Shown piece after piece: positions 37,100-48,613 of a stretch of 64,000 bases of DNA. Under the pieces are notes generated by a model. It did no database searches, was not told where the DNA came from, and saw only the letters and a list, made by a program, of their open reading frames with translations. The DNA comes from Flammula alnicola (taxonomy: Eukaryota > Basidiomycota > Agaricomycetes > Agaricales > Strophariaceae), in NCBI GenBank assembly GCA_015499995.1, contig JADNRV010000147.1, forward strand, positions 62,001 to 126,000. The letters run 5' to 3'. A program made the translations under genes and the position numbers. Within the stretch, counting starts at the first letter, position 1. Each line of letters starts with the position of its first letter.

Positions 37100-38320
37100 G
37101 ACATTAGAGGTGCGTTTCCCTTCGTCTATCGTCTGGAGTCGTTGGCTTAAGCTATCCTCGCAGCCCGAGTTCTGGCTCGACGACTGCACCGTCCACAGCA
37201 GCTTCTACAGCCCGAAATGCATCCACGTTCAACGTTCCGAACCCTCAACATTGCCAGGGAGTCTCAGAGGCGTTTTATGAGGCCCGGGGATGTGAAATAT
37301 GCTCATGGGTGCGCTTCTCCTCATCTACACCACATCTTCACGTTAACATAAACTAATCTTTGCAGCCTCCCTCTGCGTCCTGGACAACACCGCCATCAGC
37401 AGCTCCTACGATCTCAGTCTGCCATAGTCCAACCTAGCCTCGCTGGACGAAATTCGGAAGTCGAAGGCTACGTCGATGGTCAACTGTCATCATTCAACAT
37501 TCCAATGTGTCGACTTCGCTTGGGAGCTTTAGGAGTGGTTTGTGAAATGTGGGGCCGTAAAATATGCCAATAGGTACGCGTCTCTTCACCTCCCCACTGC
37601 TTTCGCCGTTAACGTCAACTGCTTCCACAGCTACACCACTTGGTTCGTCGACAGCGGCACGTACAGCCCCACGTTCAACCACGTTCAACCCTGGCTCGGA
37701 GGATGAATGCTAGAAGGCAACGGCTACGTCGCCCAACGACCATCATCGTCCAATGTTTCGCAATTCCTTCGTCAACGTTGCCTAGGAGTCTCAGTGGTGA
37801 TCTATAAAGCTTGGGCTGTGGAATATGCTTAAAGGTGCGTTTTTCTTCATCTAATAATGTTACCGTCGTTGACGTCAGTTGCCCTTCGCAGCTTAACCTC
37901 TCGCTCGTCCACAGCGACGTCTGCCACCTGGCTCAAAAGTCGGAAGGCAAAAGTCGGACGACCACGTCAACATTCAGCCATCATTGTTTCCGAAGTTTGT
38001 GTCAACCTCAGTTGGAAAGCTCAGGAGTGGTCTGTAAACCTTGGAGCTGTGACATAGGCTGAGAGGTGCGTTTCTCTTTGCCTACCACCCTCTTCTTCGT
38101 TAACATCGGTCATCTTTGCAGCGTCACCCCTGGCTCGTCGACAGCTGCTTCTACAACTCTGAGTTCGACCACGTTCAACCCACCCATCTGGGAAGAAAAT
38201 CGGAAGACTATATATATTGACTAACCACGAACAACGTCCACGATTCCTGCCTCAACCTTGCATGGAAATGTCAGGCGCGGTAGTATGTGAAGCTGAGGTT
38301 GTGAAATTGGCTAAGAGGTG
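37100..38320. repeat. Tandem array of exon-plus-intron-like units
   Basis: Six donor-like boundaries of the form AG|GTGCG or AG|GTACG occur at 37110, 37309, 37574, 37835, 38066 and 38318, that is every 200-265 bp. Each of the first five is followed 53-58 bases later by a pyrimidine-rich acceptor ending in CAG, then by a diverged block of about 145-210 bp with shared words such as CTGGCTCGTCGACAGC, CCACGTTCAACC and AGTGGTCTGTAAA. The splice-like parts are better conserved than the blocks between, most of which have stops in all plus frames. A decayed repeat gene or a spliced non-coding RNA are both possible. Confidence 0.6.
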
Positions 38321-38403
38321 CGCATTGGAGGGAAAATTCGAAGTAAATTCCATTGGTAAGCCATCCATTCTTCTAGGCTTAATTTAACATCGGTTGGTGC
38401 GAA

Positions 38404-38661
38404 CAAAATCGACGAGGATTTCGAACGGGGTTCGAACTGAGCGAGGAGAAAATGCGCTTGGATGTATATCGCGCTGTCTTGGAATATTTTCCCGAACTTC
38501 TGGAGAGAGTGTCGGATGGGGTATTCGACAAGCTCGTCCAATTCATCCGCCAAAGGCCATTCTCGGAAGCATCCCTCAAATTCCCACTCCGAGCCAAAAT
38601 CGCGAAGAAGGCCATCGAGACATATCTTGAGCGTGGAGGCCAAACTGGGGCAATATCGTAA
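38404..38661 (+). CDS. Small hypothetical frame
   Basis: A plus-strand frame with a helical, protein-like composition (EKMRLDVYRAVLEYFPELLE, KLVQFIRQRPFSEASLKFPL) ends at 38661. The family is not recognised. It directly follows the tandem array and could be the end of the same decayed gene. The opposite strand is also open here, so strand choice is uncertain. Confidence 0.25.
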   Translation, partial: QNRRGFRTGFELSEEKMRLDVYRAVLEYFPELLERVSDGVFDKLVQFIRQRPFSEASLKFPLRAKIAKKAIETYLERGGQTGAIS

Positions 38662-39085
38662 AATCGGTATAGAATTGGACGTAGAGATGGGAACGATATA
38701 GTCAGGTTACAGAAATTTGCCCGTAACCGAGAGTAAGTGTTTGAACAAAAACAGACGTAATCTGTTCACCTCCTTTATCGCCTGAGTTCATCCGTAAAAT
38801 AGTACCGTAGCAGCATAGTGAGAAACTGCTCAAGGTGCCAAAGGAAAGCGTAAAAGAAGCCAGATCTCGGAATTGCGGACGGACAGAGGAGGATTTGGCT
38901 GTCATAGCCTGTCATGAATAGCGCAGCATCGGAGGCATCGGCCGCCTCAAATGACGAGGAACTTATGGATGCCGAGATGGCGTTATTCAAACGGCGCATT
39001 GCCGCTCATGCCATCTGAGTGTTAAAATTTAAATCACCGATTCAATATGTTCAACACAGGACTGTAGCCTGTCAGTCTCTTCAAC

Positions 39086-40613
39086 ATGTCGAGCTTTGGT
39101 AAATCTTTGCATTTCTTTAGGTGACCTATATACTGATGTTCTTGCTCAGATGAACTAAGCTACACTGTCCCTCCTTCTCCGCCCTTTGACAGCATCTCGT
39201 CCATTCGATATTCACCTACCAATCCCGATCAACTGCTAATCTCTTCGTGGGATACGGTACGTTCATTCTCAGCGTGGGGTGACCTTGGGATAACAGGTTT
39301 AAATTTACTCAGACTGTTCGTTTCTATGAAATTGGAGAGAGTGGCGTGCGGAAAAGCGAAGCAAAGGCCAAATTCGATCATCGGGCAGCAGTGCTTGCAT
39401 GTTCGTTCTCGCGGGACGCGTCGCACGCTTACAGCGGTGGCCTGGATACCTCGGTCAGAGAGTGAGTTCTTTGTTATATATGTATCTATGTTTCCCGACC
39501 TCTTCTCGTTTAGATTGGATCTCACGACGGAGAAAATAACAAACCTTGGCACACATGACGATTCCATATCCTCCATGACTTTCGCGCACTCAACAAGTCC
39601 ATTCCGTTATTTTTCATCTCCATTACTAGCGCTGACGCTCTTTTGTTTAATAGACACCCTCATTACAGGCTCCTGGGATCGTACCCTCCGCTTCTGGGAT
39701 CCGAGAGCTTCCAACCCTCAACAAAGCACACACCAAACGCCAGAACGTGTATACGCGATCGATCACGTCAACCACACCCTCGTCGTCGCGATGGCGAGCC
39801 GGCTGTTCCACATATACGATGTGAGGAAGATGGATGCGCCTGCACAGCAGAGGGAGAGCAGTCTGAAGTATATGACGAGGTCGTTGGCTTGCATGTCTGA
39901 TGGCCAAGGTGCGGTTCTCCCCTGCGCGTTCAAACGCGCTTTTTGGTCTGATTCTTCGTAACATAATATTTTCAGGATACGCCACTGCATCCGTGGAAGG
40001 TCGCATCGCCGTCGAATACTTCGACCCCTCTCCCGCCGCGCAAGAGAAAAAATACGCATTCAAATGCCACCGCCAAACCATCGACGACGTGGACCACGTC
40101 TGGCCCGTCAACTCGCTCGCCTTCCACCCCGTCTACAACACCTTCGCCTCTGCAGGCTCCGACGGCACCGTTTCGATTTGGGACCATAAGGTCAAGAAGC
40201 GGCTGCGGCAGTACCCCAAGTTCCCTGGCCCAGTCGCGGCGGTCGCGTTCAACTGCGATGGGACGAAGATGGCGGTGGGCATCAGCTATACGTGGGACGA
40301 GGGCGAGGCTGGATGGAAGGCTAGCAGAGTAACGCCGTGGGTGGGAGTGCGGAAAGTGGGCGATGAGGTCAAGGTGCGTTAGCGTTGTTGTTCAATCCCG
40401 CCGTCCATTTTCTCCTCCTCCTTTCCTTGCTTGTCCATGTTGAAGGTACCTTGATGCGCAAGCGTCTTGGTATTCACTATATCGTACTCAATTTACTTCA
40501 TTTGTCTTCCTTTTTCTCCCTGGAACCTCCCGCGATTCTTTCTTCTGTTTTATCTCCCACGTAACGCTGCTGACGTTTACCTTCAACAGCCCAAATCATG
40601 GACCGGGAACTGA
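39086..40613 (+). CDS. BUB3: Mitotic checkpoint WD40 protein Bub3
   Basis: Seven exons, starting with a 13-nt exon at 39086-39098 (MSSFD) and ending with a short exon at 40590-40613 (PKSWTGN). Introns are in phase throughout. It is a seven-bladed WD40 propeller: ISSIRYSPTNPDQLLISSWD, ACSFSRDASHAYSGGLDTSV, NTLITGSWDRTLRFWDPR, the Bub3/Rae1 hallmark EGRIAVEYFD, KKYAFKCHRQ, and VNSLAFHPVYNTFASAGSDG. Bub3 binds the GLEBS motifs of Bub1 and Mad3/BubR1 and localises the spindle checkpoint to kinetochores. The charged DVDHVWPVNSLAFHP segment and the EVKPKSW C-terminus match Bub3 rather than Rae1. The last intron (216 nt) is longer than the others. The gene looks intact and single-copy. Confidence 0.93.
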
Positions 40614-41389
40614 ACGTTGAACCCTCTTCCGCACTCTCTTGCTGGTGTATATCGTGCTATTTTCGGAGTGGCGGGAGGACCCTGCATGCACCGTACTTGC
40701 CTGTGTATACAGGAAGTTCAGTCATGCATTATTCGAACATAGCGAACACAACACTTTGTATGGTATCAAATTGAGTAACATCTTTTGTATGTGCCCTTGA
40801 ATTCCGTTCCGGGCTTCTCACTCAGCGAAAAAGCCAGAACAGGATACTTTCTATCAGCTTTTCTCTGTGCGAGACTTCGGATTGCATTCTGGCTCCACGG
40901 GGCTTCTTGGAATACACCGTCGTGATTGCCGTAATATGGGCATTGAACCCGCTATTTGAAATTGGGTACATCACTGCTCTGTTCATGCATAGTCCTTGCT
41001 GATGAGCAGCCTTACCTGTTGCGCAGGAATATCAATCGAATGACGTGTCGTTTGTTCGATTTATTCTCGATTCAGCACCATTCTCGATTATCGGAAGGAA
41101 CGCAAGGACGTAACTCATGAGCTACGTATGAACTGCTAAAGCTGAGCCACTCTGACCACATTCAGGGTGAACACTGAGAACACTAGAACGATACTCAGAT
41201 CTGTCTGGATGAAAGAGCAGAATCAAAGGCATTAACAGGCATCGAAAGATTTGTGCTAACCGAGGAAAAACCGAGGAGTATAACCCTCATCGGAACGGCA
41301 ATCGTGGGCAGAACCACTAGCGCACGGAAAATATGCAAATAGGATAAGACAACAGATATTTCACGCGGACGCTCGGCAAACTGACAGAC
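40614..41389. other. Intergenic 3' region of BUB3
   Basis: No gene seen. Confidence 0.4.
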
Positions 41390-41610
41390 ACAGCATCAGC
41401 AGAAGGGAGACGAGCCATGGTTGAACGGCGTTGACTTGGCCATCTCCACGGGCTCAACAGTAAGTTTTTGCAGTCAAAGCAAATCAGGAAGAATGAGGAC
41501 ACAGAACCGTTTCAGCTTCTGTGGATCTTATAAGTCATACAGATGCCTCTCGAGCCTCGGGTGATCGGCGTCAGTGAGATCTCTAAATAGGCGCCCTAGC
41601 TCAGGCTCAA
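41390..41610 (-). pseudogene. Copy of the 5' end and promoter of the surface-protein gene
   Basis: This segment aligns with 7300-7490: shared stretches include CGTTGACTT, CATCTC, GGCTC, TAAGT, GAGGAC and CAGATGCCTC in the same order. On the minus strand it begins VEPVEMAKSTPFN, against MEPAEMTKSTPFK in the gene at 7346. The frame then stops after a few codons and the rest of the gene is absent. It is thus a fossil start-plus-promoter. Confidence 0.7.
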
Positions 41611-41789
41611 GCGTCAAGTTTTCGACAACACTGGCAACGTGGCTGTCCTCGTGTACCTCCGACTTTCGAGTAAGAAAATGTGCACATAGTCGACTTTTCC
41701 TTATCTTGAGAGTCCAATTTATAATTGGATATACTGATAGCTATCATCAACGGTGAGACACGCCTGTTCAAGCCTTTAAGTTGGTTCAT

Positions 41790-42600
41790 CTACTCTCACC
41801 CCAATGGGCTGGGGAATTGGTGTTTGCATGCCTTGCATGTGCTTTCAAACGTCCGGGTTCGATAACTATTCCGAAGTAAGCGTGGAGCCTACGTGTCTCG
41901 ATTGCAAGATGACTACAACTGATGGGCCGCAAGCAAAAATAGCGATCCCAAAATAACGAGCTTTAAATTTAAATATCGAGCACATATTTACGACTAAAAA
42001 TATTGACAAACCCGCCCCCGCCGGGGGGTCAACCTGGTAAGATACGTAAAAGAAATTGGGAGTCTTCATCTTAATGCTACATTCACGGTTTTGGGCTGGG
42101 CCGAGGGTTCACCATGGCCACTGTGTACGCTTTCACCATACCTCTCACTCTCACGAGCATTCTGTGCCGTTGGACTGGACCTTATACTTATCCTTCCTTG
42201 CGTGCTTTGATTGCGAGATGTATTGATACGCAGCAGACAAAAATAGAGATCCCAGAATAACGACGATATTTCAAGCCTCGAGGGCTAAAAATATTGACAG
42301 GATTCATCCCCGTCCCTGGTAAGACAGTTTTAAATCAAAATGTACTTGATAGTCCAAGGGGTTAGACGGCGTTCAAGCATTTACTCTCACCCCAACGCGC
42401 TGGATAATTGACGTTTGCGTGCGTTGCACACGCTTTAGGGTACCTCCCGTCTGGTCAGACACCCAGAAGAAATTCGGGGTCTTCATCCTAACACTGCATA
42501 TTCGGTTATTGGCTTGCGGCAGGCATTCACGGTCGCCACGTTGTATGGCTTCTTTATACCCTTCTCACGGGTATTCTGCGCCATTGGACTAGATTAACTC
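41790..42600. repeat. Duplicated blocks (promoter-like)
   Basis: Three blocks occur twice with moderate divergence: A (CTCTCACCCCAA..., 41793 and 42383), B (ATTGCAAGATG... to CTGGTAAGA, 41899-42046 and 42208-42323) and C (GTCTTCATC...GGACT, 42061-42176 and 42479-42591). Their order (A B C B A C) shows more than one duplication step. There are no coding frames. They lie just upstream of a signal-peptide-like start at 42755. Confidence 0.6.
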
Positions 42601-42754
42601 AGCACTCATCATCCTAGTTTTCGGGGTGGTAGAATATATCTATCGAGGGAATTACGTCTCGCTCAGAAATGCTATAAATTCCGTAGTCAAAACGCATAAA
42701 GCTCTCAGGATACCAAGTACTCCCTCTTATCAAACGCTTGTCACTCGAAGTACA

Positions 42755-43190
42755 ATGTTCGTCACCCGTCTTTCAGCTCTGATCGCAATTTCCCTCGCCA
42801 AGCGCTTTACTGGCTTGTCCGTCCATGATACCTTCTGTTCCTCAATAAACGGTACCTATGTTCGTTCAAATACCTGAAATTCTCATTTATCATTTCGTTT
42901 TCATCCGTCACAGGCGACAAGTCGACTTTGACATAAGACTGGGACAGTCAGATCGGGAGCAGGTGCCTTGGATAGTGGCTGCCCACTTGCCAAGCTATCT
43001 GCTCCCGAACCGACTGTCCCAAAGAAAGCACCCGCTCCCGATCTCACTGTCCCAAAGCCAGCGGATTCCATCGCCGCGATGCGGGAGAGGTTCGCTGATG
43101 CCGGATTGGTTGCCAAACAGGCAAGACACCAGCATCACAGCTGCTGTACGTCGTCTCCTATTGAGCCTAATTGTCAAGGCTGACGTTCCT
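42755..43190 (+). pseudogene. Secreted-protein remnant with peroxidase-like segment
   Basis: A signal-peptide-like start (MFVTRLSALIAISLAKRFTG) is followed, in another frame, by APDLTVPKPADSIAAMRERF and FADAGL. The A-P-D-x-x-V-P-x-P-x-D-S...R-F-A-D-A-G pattern resembles a conserved segment of fungal class II haem peroxidases. Neither the distal nor the proximal histidine helix is present. The stretch 42946-43050 also contains inverted repeats (GGGACAGTCAGATCGGGAGC against the nearby GCTCCCGATCTCACTGTCCC). Probably a broken remnant; the peroxidase call rests on one segment. Confidence 0.35.
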
Positions 43191-43434
43191 CAATAGGATG
43201 TTAATTCAACCATCCCAGCCATTCCTCCGATTTGACCGTTGGAACTTTAGTACGTTACTCCTCCGGTTGATTAATGACAAGAATAGACTCTAACCTTCGG
43301 ATAAAACTACCCCTAATATATAAGGCTTTGAGGTTCTCCTCGACGGCATTCAAGTTTTCCCCTTAAACGGCCCTTAGACAGAAGAATCCTAAGGTATTTA
43401 CCTGTTACTAGAGAACGTGGAATTCTTTACACTG

Positions 43435-43693
43435 ATGATATCTGGTCTCATCGGCAGTTTGTTCTCGATTCAGGGCGTCAATGCACAAAGCTCTGTCTTC
43501 GCTCTTCCCTCGGGAACACGCAGCACTCCGGTACGCAGCGTTCGACTTGAAGTTTCTGCATGAATATTGACCTTGGTGTTTTACTGTTTCCTTCCATCAT
43601 GTGCAGCTTTTGCGCCAAATACGGGGCTGCAGAACCTGGATGATACCGCTATCCGCTTCAATAATTGCGAGACCCAGTTTGGACCCAGTGGTG
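43435..43693 (+). pseudogene. Possible secreted-protein fragment
   Basis: A frame MISGLIGSLFSIQGVNAQ (signal-like) runs to a donor at 43531. After an acceptor at about 43607, the frame FAPNTGLQNLDDTAIRFNNC looks protein-like, but the phases do not match. The family is not recognised. It is probably a decayed gene. Confidence 0.3.
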
Positions 43694-44129
43694 AGTCTCT
43701 CTTGTGGTGGATTGACTCGAGTCATGTTTTCTAAAGTAAGCCTAATTTAAGAATTCTGGTAGATTTATCGTAAACGTTCAATGGGAGAGAGAGGTGTGAA
43801 GGTTTTCTCAACGTACCCGACGACATTGGTGTCATCGGTCCCTTGTCTTGATCGCCATTTTTACATGCAGAAGAATGTGCAGATAAGATAAGATAACGAA
43901 TATTTATTTCACACGGGCTTCCCTCCTCTCACGTGTCACGGGATCTCACGCTTCAACCCAGCGTTCTTAAGGTCCCTTCGTTCTTGGTAAATAACCTGCA
44001 AATAAGTATAGGAGGAAGACTCAACCGAGCGAACCATATTTCCTCACAGTAACCTGGTCATATCTGGATGAACATTTAATCAGAGCAATCGATACCATGG
44101 CCCTACTAGTACGCAACAATGCTTCTACA

Positions 44130-45420
44130 TCGCCAGGGCAATGTACGAACTGATCCTTGCTCACCAACAGTCTTCAGCAAGCAACTGAATCGGGAGCCTT
44201 CTACAACTCCAGCAATCGCTTTGATCCCCCGAAATGTCACCCAAACACACGTAGCACGGTCCTCGAACGACTCATGCATTGGGTCCTTGCAAGTGATGAT
44301 CGAGAGGCTCTCATAATGTGGTTGTACGGCCCAGCAGGATCTGGAAAATCGGCAATCGCACAGACTATTGCCGAGCGCTTTACTTTCGGGATCCTCGCCA
44401 GGTTCTTTTTTTCGCCTGTCTGATCCAGCGCGAAACCGTGGCGATTCCCTCATTCCTACCGTTGCATACCAAGTGGTCACTACAATTCCGGAGACAAGGA
44501 TCCGACTCGAAAGCGTCATCGAGCGCGATCCTCTAATCTTCAAACGATCAATTGATGCACAAGTCCGATCTCTCCTCGTTGAGCTACTTCAAGATCTTTC
44601 TGCCTCTGGGTTCTTTATTCTCGACGGCCTGGATGAATGTCAAGATAGCCGCATCTAAAGCCACATCCTCCATGCTATTTCGAACGTCTTTCGACGACAC
44701 CGTTTACCACTGATATTTCTCATTGCCGGTCGGCCTGAGCAGGACATCAAATTTACTTTTACTTGTCGGAAACTCGCCGAACTATGGACGTCTCTCGTTT
44801 TCGATGATTCTTTCAAGCCCAATGACGACATCCGCACCTTCCTTCAAGACTCATTTGACGAAATCAAAGCGACCCGTCGCAGAAAGTCTCATATTCACAA
44901 CTTGTGGCCGACTTCGGGAGAAATTGACAGTTTGGGAGATAAATCATCGGGGCAGTTCATATACGCCTGAGTCGTCCTTGTATGTGTCGTCCACCCGGAA
45001 CCGACCCGTGGCTCGCTTGGAAGTCGTTCTCGGATTACGACCCGCTCGCCATGAAATGCCATTTGCCGAGCTGCACGCCTTGTAGATCCACATCTTCTCA
45101 TTGCTGGAAGATGTCGAGCTAGCGTGATCCATTCTCGCTTTCCTCCTTCTTGCAGACACCTGGCGGATACCTATTGTTCGCAATATCGAAGACGGGGACC
45201 TTGAGAGTTTCTTAGCCGATCTGAATTCAGTGGTTAGCTTGGATCATTCACTGGGGGATACGAAGATACGCCTTTCACATGCCTCACTTGGAGACTTTCT
45301 TTTTGATTGATCCTTCTTTCTCCCCAAATTTTCATATCGACCCATCGTTGATGCGTCTTTTGCATGCAAATGCCTACGTATCTCAATATTATGTACCGAG
45401 CGGCCGCCAATTTTTCCGGA
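44130..45420 (+). pseudogene. NACHT NTPase pseudogene, third copy
   Basis: Pieces match the left-edge gene along nearly its whole length: LQQATESGAFYNSSNRFDPP, LYGPAGSGKSAIAQTIAERF (Walker A intact), GDSLIPTVAYQVVTTIPETR, FFILDGLDECQDSRI (Walker B), LPLIFLIAGRPEQDI, DDSFKPNDDIRTFLQDSF, VVLGLRPARHEMPFAELHAL, then IRLSHASLGDFLFD. Breaks: a frame change after RFFFS near 44415, an in-frame TAA after ECQDSRI at about 44657, a TGA near 44968, TAG at 45082 and TGA at about 45308. No NACHT protein can be made. It is closer in sequence to the intact gene than the 12-kb copy is, so it probably died later. Confidence 0.88.
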
Positions 45421-47162
45421 TTATTCGGATATATATTGAGGTATCCCACCGCCGAACTAAGCAGTGCTATCCTCAAATTTTCGCTGGTATTCTTCTCTCT
45501 TCTCTCAAAATGATGGTAAGGTTTTCCTTGCCTCTTCATTCTACACTACTAACATTATTGGCAGTTTGTCGAAGATTCAGACCAGTTATATCAGTGCCCC
45601 GTAGCTTCATATGATACCAGAACTAACTTGGAGATCCAAAAATATTGCGGGAATCCGCGCCTGACTTCTCCTTCTCGTTATACACGTCGTGGACATGGAA
45701 CTGGGCTTGAGAATCTTGCTTGAGCCAGTTATCTTACAATATATTTTCCAGCTCGACCCATACCCCATACCTCGCTAGTAGTCGATAATAGCAGCCTGCG
45801 GCTTTTCTTAGAGTCTGGCATCGCAACGAGGGACAGTCGGGCCTATCGTGCCTATACACGTTCCTCTCTGATCTAGGCAAGGTTGGGAGCGCTGCATCTC
45901 GACGGCCAGAAATACACCATCGCGCTGGAGTGCTTAAGGCGTCTTTGCAGCCTCCAAGCTCGGAGAGTACTCAATCGACATCGTAGCAATATACTGCTTC
46001 TGAAGAACGCTCCGTGGATGTGGTGGTTAAAGGGGGGAAGACATCGAATATTGGATAATCGGATGAAGACAGCGCGCGACCGCACATAACCCTCTGGGGA
46101 TAATACCGCCGGCTTTCGAGCCTTTCATAGGTTCCCTTTTATTGCACGAGGTGAAATTTCAAGTAATATTCTATTCGGACACCCACGGACTGATTGCTGC
46201 CAAAGAAACACCTTACGAGTACGCGGGATAGCAGGCGATTGACCATAACACTAACTCGTAAGTCATTTCAATTCAATATGACTTGTCCGAGTGCTCAAAG
46301 CAAACTCAATGCGATAACTTGAAATAAATTGCAACTCAAACCTCGCGGCGTCGTCGTCGTGGTTCTGGATGGCAAATGATTGTCGGATTGACAGAAAAAT
46401 TAGAGTGCTCAATATTCAAGATAAGAAATCTACCATTGCACCCGTGCTCACAGGGCCTTTTCGTGAACGGGAGGCAAAAAAGGGCGATGCGGATCGAAAA
46501 CATTCATTGGACAGTATTTTACAATGTGTTTTCTCCTGTGAAGAGATCAGGAGGATGGTACTGTTTCTAGTCCGAGCAGCTAGTCGATCGAGGGAATTCT
46601 TCGATCCAGAGACTGGGGAATACTGACTCAGAAACCTCAAGAAAGCCCCAGAAAGCATGCCCTGCAAGATCAGTTATGTAAAAGCCGTGAAAGCAATAAG
46701 GACCTCGGGAAGGATTTCTATTGGTGGACAATACTGTCGTGGGTTCGGCATCCACCCCTTTTGAGTTTATGTCAGCTTTGAATAGATGCATTTGGAGGGG
46801 CTTTAGGGCCCTTTTTGAAAGAAGGTTTGTCAAATAAGCAGATGGCCAAATACTGCCCATCCATTTCCCCTCCCTTCACTATCCCTTTTTTTCCTCCCCA
46901 CAAAGCGCGTGAGTTGACGCCCACAGCAGCTCATCTCTATAGTCAGCCCAAAGGTTTTCGGGATCACATTTTAGGTGTGCTCTGCTCATCGCGCCAGAAT
47001 TCGTGGAAGCTGATTTTCGTCCGTGCTCTTTTTTCCAGACAGCAAAAATTCTCGCAGAAGATTATTTTTCTCCTCGCTAATCCGCCACAACGCCGACCAC
47101 CACATTTACTCATTCCCGAGACTCATATTTCGGTCGTTATCCCACGTCGCCAAGCTGCAAAC
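45421..47162. other. Gene-free stretch
   Basis: Only short frames occur. The frame 45883-46089 (LHLDGQKYTIALECLRRLCS) looks slightly protein-like but is not recognised. 46815-47162 is open in the F-box frame but reads as 5' untranslated sequence. Confidence 0.3.
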
Positions 47163-48613
47163 ATGCTTCTGAGCGAATTTCCCGAGAAACTACTGCTTAG
47201 GATCTTTTTTCTCTGCTTTGAGAACGCGACCGTTGTTCCACCATCCCAGTCCGACATCAGACCTTCCTTGACACAGGTCTGCCGGCAATGGCGCCGCCTG
47301 ATGCTCGCAACACCAACAATATGGCAGGACGTTGACTTCTCGCCCGTTCCCTTCCAGCATCCAATCAATTTACTCAAGTTGGCGAAACTCTGGCTTAGGA
47401 GAAGTAAGGGTGCCCTCCTGTCATTGAATTTTTGCGCCGACGCGCGTTCGGCCATGACAGCTGGCCAGCTACCTACCAGCGCTCAACAGCTCCTGTACGG
47501 CGGCGGTTCGTTCAACATCGTCAAATCCATCATTTTCCATGCGCGTCGCGTATACGGTCCCTTACCTGTATCATTTGCACCGAAGAAGTAATCAAAGCTT
47601 TCCTGAAAATTCCCCTCGGCACGCTGGAAGCCTTGGAGTCCGTCGAAGTCACCTTCCTTAACGACTTTGACCGTTGCTCGACACCATTTACCCAGGAAGA
47701 GATATCCGACTTCACCGTGTTCCGGTCTCTTCCAAGCCTCCGACGCGCCACATTCCATATATTCAACGGCATCGACCCCCTCGACCTTCAACTTCCGTGG
47801 AACAGACTCACGAAACTCGACCTGGGCAGTACCGCGATGCCGCCTGAGGTTTTCACGACTATCATCCATTTCTCGGCCCCGTCTCTTACAGAGGGGTTCT
47901 TCCAAATTGGGTTCACGGTCCAGCTTGCTCCGTTGGTTCAAGACATGCCACACGCCGAGGCGCGACATCTTCAGAGGCTGCGCCTCAGGCTCATCGAGCC
48001 AAGCAATGACGACAGGCTGTTTTCCCGCCTTAAACTTCCATCGATCAGAGAGCTCCGTATAGAGCTATATGATCCAGCTCGGGGTTGGGAGGTGTCAATC
48101 TACACGAGCATGCTCAAGGAGTCGGCCGCGACTTTACAGGTCCTGATGTTCTCGAACTTGCCACCACCCACCGTTCCAGACCCTGCGGAACGCGCACCTC
48201 TTCATCAACGCTCCATCTCGTATTCCGAGTTGGAAGAACTTTTCAAGACCGTCCCGAATCTCCGCGCCTTGCACCTCCCATTGCGCGTCTTCATACATGC
48301 ACCGACCATGGAAATGATTGCCTGCGGGCAACTGCTTCCACTCCTGGCGACCCTGAAGCTCAGTTCCTGGAGTGGATTCCATGTTCTCTCTGCTGTAGCA
48401 AGGAGGAGCGAACTCGCGAGATATCCCTTACGCGAACCTGGAACGTCGAATTCAGCACCCCCCTCGCTCGTTGCAATCTCCTATGTTTTAATCATGGTAC
48501 CGCACGAGGACGAGCAAGGGCTTCAGGATCAAGTCGCTATCCTTCAGGAATCAGGGGATCTTATGGATGTCGAATTCAATATTGTGGGCGGGGATAGTTG
48601 TTTCAAGTTGTAA
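47163..48613 (+). CDS. F-box protein with leucine-rich C-terminal part (one frameshift)
   Basis: The protein starts with an F-box (MLLSEFPEKLLLRIFFLCFE, then LTQVCRQWRRLMLATPTIWQ), the usual Agaricomycete F-box-plus-leucine-rich type that presents substrates to an SCF ubiquitin ligase. The long second part (LGTLEALESVEVTFLNDF, LPSLRRATFHIFNG, LPSIRELRIELYDPARGWEV, VPNLRALHLPLRVF) has the spacing of degenerate leucine-rich repeats. The two parts lie in different frames; the switch occurs between about 47530 and 47590, with no convincing intron (only about 30 bases between possible splice sites). A single-base error or a recent loss mutation is likely. I chose the Met at 47163 because upstream codons are unlike protein. 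Intron-free structure is common in this family. Confidence 0.7.

Noticed and set aside
37100..38320. CRISPR-like or minisatellite array
   Set aside because: Units are 200-265 bp, diverged, and bear splice signals; this is a eukaryotic locus without short identical repeats.
47483..47968. 161-codon minus-strand frame opposite the F-box gene
   Set aside because: Antisense of a conserved leucine-rich coding region; no motif.
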